DNA of 64,000 bases from Leguminivora glycinivorella (taxonomy: Eukaryota > Arthropoda > Insecta > Lepidoptera > Tortricidae), in contig NC_062978.1 of assembly GCF_023078275.1 (NCBI RefSeq), positions 4,044,585 to 4,108,584 of the forward strand, in the 5' to 3' direction. Numbering within the stretch: position 1 is the first letter of the stretch; each line of letters starts with the position of its first letter. The notes beneath the pieces were generated by a model that was not told the origin of the DNA, searched no databases, and worked only from the letters and a program-made list of their open reading frames with translations. The position numbers were made by a program, and so were the translations under genes. Below are positions 62,346 through 64,000 of the stretch, one piece after another.

Positions 62346-62418
62346 TGGCGAAGCCGGGAATCGAACCCGGGTCTCCAGCTAACGCGGCTGACGACTTGGA
62401 CCGCTACACCACCCCGAC
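62346..62418 (-). other. tRNA-like Pol III cassette, second type
   Basis: 73 bases on the minus strand: acceptor GTCGGGG with CTTCGCC (one mismatch, wobbles), A box TGGTGTAGCGG, B box GGTTCGATTCC, T arm CCGGG-TTCGATT-CCCGG. An anticodon-like loop CGCGTTA would give CGT but lacks U33. A T5 run (A5 at 62323-62327 on plus) is the likely terminator. Same design as the 38484 type with a different sequence. Confidence 0.7.
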
Positions 62419-62584
62419 CGCCGAGGTACCCGTCGAAATTTCTTTAGTGTATGTTATCTCTGTAGGATTACGATATAGCGAGAGAAATGGTGCTGCCATC
62501 TATCGATGTAGGGAACAAATCAAATTATTTTATTAAATATTTTTTGATTTACACTGATTCAAACTTTCACGATTTTTACACATA

Positions 62585-62698
62585 TTTAAAATTGCAAACG
62601 GGACTTAATCGCGTATTTACTATGTTTTAAACACTAACCTCCGACGTTTCAAGGACGCGATAAATACGCGATTAAGTCCCGTTTGCAATTTTAAATAT
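62585..62698. mobile_element. Foldback MITE nested in the second cassette element
   Basis: ATTTAAAATTGCAAACGGGA and CTTAATCGCGTATTTA pair perfectly with the right arm (TAAATACGCGATTAAG onward). Related to 33313-33450. Confidence 0.88.
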
Positions 62699-62788
62699 TT
62701 TTTGATTTGTTATTTTTTTTAAGTAGTAATACTACTATATATAAATCAAAAAATATTCGCTACCAGTGGGCTTGATCGCTTTTTCTTT

Positions 62789-63118
62789 AAAGATGTTTAA
62801 CTTATTGGAAAATTCAAGTAAGTAATTATATTTTTATTCTTTTTAGTTTCATTTTCTAAATATCGGTGTGAAATCTCACTAAGAGCAATTTTACCAAATA
62901 GGCACCACTTAGCGGCCATTTTCCGATGTCGATGCATTTCCGGGTCCAAATTACTACAATTTAGGTGAAAAGGGACGAGTATACAACCTAGTAACAATAA
63001 ATAGAAATATTTACTGGTGACTTTTATATTGCACAAGTGTATTAACCTAAAAAACAAATACACATAACACAGTATGACAAATAAATGAAGTATACAAAAT
63101 ATTACTTGTATAAGAAAC
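62789..63118. other. Unassigned spacer
   Basis: Part of a minus-strand open frame (62797-63219, 140 codons) with hydrophobic stretches but no recognised domain; it continues into repeat D, so it is probably chance. Confidence 0.25.
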
Positions 63119-63388
63119 TTGCTTTTTCCCGCGGCTTCACCTGCGTTTAATTCGAAAATTGCGGAATGCTGCATACAAACTTCCACTCCGTATTTTAGGG
63201 AAGTGGGGGGTCCATACAAACTTCCACTCCGTATTTTAGGGAAGTAGAAAGAGACAAAAAGTAGCCTATGTCACTCTCCATCCCTTCAACTATCTCCACT
63301 TAAAATCACGTCAATTCGTCGCTCCGTTTTGCCGTGAAAGACGGACAAACAGACACACTCTCTTTCCCATTTATAATATTAGTATGGA
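63119..63388 (+). repeat. LINE-derived repeat D, copy 3, with internal duplication
   Basis: CCGCGGCTTCACCTGCGTTT to TATAATATTAGTATGGAT. A block of about 34 bases (CATACAAACTTCCACTCCGT...GGGAAGT) is present twice, at about 63171 and 63211. Confidence 0.75.
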
Positions 63389-63722
63389 TGTACATGAGCC
63401 TACGTATAAAAGCAATATAAAATGAAGGGAGGAGCATAATCTCACAGAAACTGTCTATAAATGTGAAACAGAGACCGTAAAAGTAAATCCGGACAATCAA
63501 ATCCGAACGGCGAAAAAAGTAAGGTTGTTTGTTGCCTCCATGGAACACGCATGGAAATGGAACGGGGAACTATTCCGGTTAAAAAGGGTCTCAGGCCATG
63601 AATATAAATACATAATGTGGGTATGATGGTAAACCCTATATCACACCGTTGGTTTTTATTTACATAAGTACTCGTAATTGACAAAACAGATATACGGGCT
63701 GTTTTTTGAGTTTAGGTACGTC
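63389..63722. other. Unassigned spacer
   Basis: Overlapping short minus-strand frames without a domain. No paired arms seen. Confidence 0.25.
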
Positions 63723-63976
63723 AATTTAATAAATAAATATTGGGGACACCTTACACAGATCAACTTAGCCCCAAACTAAGCAAAGCTTGTAACTATGGGT
63801 GCTAAGCGACGATATACATACTTAAATAGATACATACATACTTATATACATAGAAAACATCCATGACTCAGGAACAAATATCTGTGCTCATCACACAAAT
63901 AAATGCCTTTACCGGGATTCGAACCCAGGACCGCGGCTTAGCAGGCAGGGTCACTACCGACTGAGCCAGATACGGT
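63723..63976 (-). mobile_element. tRNA-derived SINE (minus strand)
   Basis: Full-looking copy: on the minus strand an A box in CTGGCTCAGTCGGTAG and a B box in GGGTTCGAATCCCGG, body as in 35450-35712, A/T-rich 3' end at 63723. The two heads differ at several bases, so they are separate insertions. Confidence 0.85.
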
Positions 63977-64000
63977 GGTACTTGCGTTATTATAATCTTT

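Larger units (their letters stand above)
62319..62788. mobile_element. Second tRNA-cassette element, bounded by inverted ends
   Basis: The left end AAAGAAAAAGCGATCAAGCC and right end GGCTTGATCGCTTTTTCTTT are inverted; 33 bases pair with one mismatch. It shares with the array at 36096-38610 the body CGTCGAAATTTCT, AGATGGCAGCACC (inverse), AACAAATCAAATTATTTT and ACTACTATATATAAAT, but carries a different tRNA-like sequence. A foldback MITE is nested at 62585-62698. Confidence 0.8.

Noticed and set aside
62797..63219. Hydrophobic 140-codon minus-strand protein
   Set aside because: The frame crosses into an interspersed repeat and has no recognisable domain or conserved start context.

Overview
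The window looks like lepidopteran (moth or butterfly) nuclear DNA: A+T-rich, with no recognisable host exon and an almost continuous carpet of transposable elements typical of that order (two-ORF CR1/Jockey-type LINEs, RTE tails, Penelope-like elements, BEL/Pao, mariner, hAT and PIF-like MITEs, tRNA-derived SINEs, and interspersed repeats carrying GTCT/GTCC tetranucleotide tracts). It reads as an intergenic or intronic transposon graveyard. The organism call is inference from repeat families; no species is claimed. || Layout. 1-5.6 kb: a nearly complete two-ORF non-LTR retrotransposon (PHD-finger ORF1; endonuclease/reverse transcriptase ORF2; ATT-repeat tail). 5.8-8.9 kb: several copies of a GTCT-tract repeat, foldback MITEs and a SINE fragment. 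9.2-10.3 kb: a 900-bp hAT-like element with a perfect 8-bp duplication inside an older palindromic MITE. 12-14 kb: MITE, truncated LINE and a 278-bp Penelope derivative. 14.4-17.4 kb: a 3-kb nested foldback. 17.4-28.9 kb: degraded LINE, SINE, gypsy and RTE pieces plus MITEs. 29-30.4 kb: a 5'-truncated Penelope-like element (reverse transcriptase end, GIY-YIG endonuclease) bounded by identical 64-bp inverted arms, followed by a SINE with a clean 10-bp duplication and a perfect 27-bp hairpin. 31-36 kb: MITEs and SINE. || 36-46.3 kb is the most informative part: one mariner (TA duplication, matching ends at 36009 and 46333) has been opened by (i) a 2.5-kb array of four units, each carrying a tRNA-like RNA polymerase III cassette, bounded by a 12-bp target duplication; (ii) a young 6.7-kb BEL/Pao retrotransposon with an intact 1793-codon gag-pol and 193-bp LTRs differing at one base; and (iii) a truncated copy of the GTCC-tract repeat. 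The BEL has no matching target duplication and the middle of the mariner transposase is missing, which suggests recombination between two BEL copies. || 46.3-64 kb: a cluster of foldback MITEs around a small duplication (48-49 kb), two further full copies of the GTCC-tract repeat, a LINE 3' end joined head-to-tail to an internally deleted copy (54.5-54.9 kb), a 245-bp tandem duplication (59.6-60.1 kb), a second 5'-truncated LINE reverse transcriptase (61-62 kb), and a second member of the tRNA-cassette family with a different tRNA-like body (62.3-62.8 kb). || The best candidate for something undescribed is this tRNA-cassette family: two different tRNA-like sequences carried in the same palindromic vehicle, each with intact A and B boxes and a downstream T-run, one of them amplified in tandem. 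All other coding capacity belongs to transposable elements.
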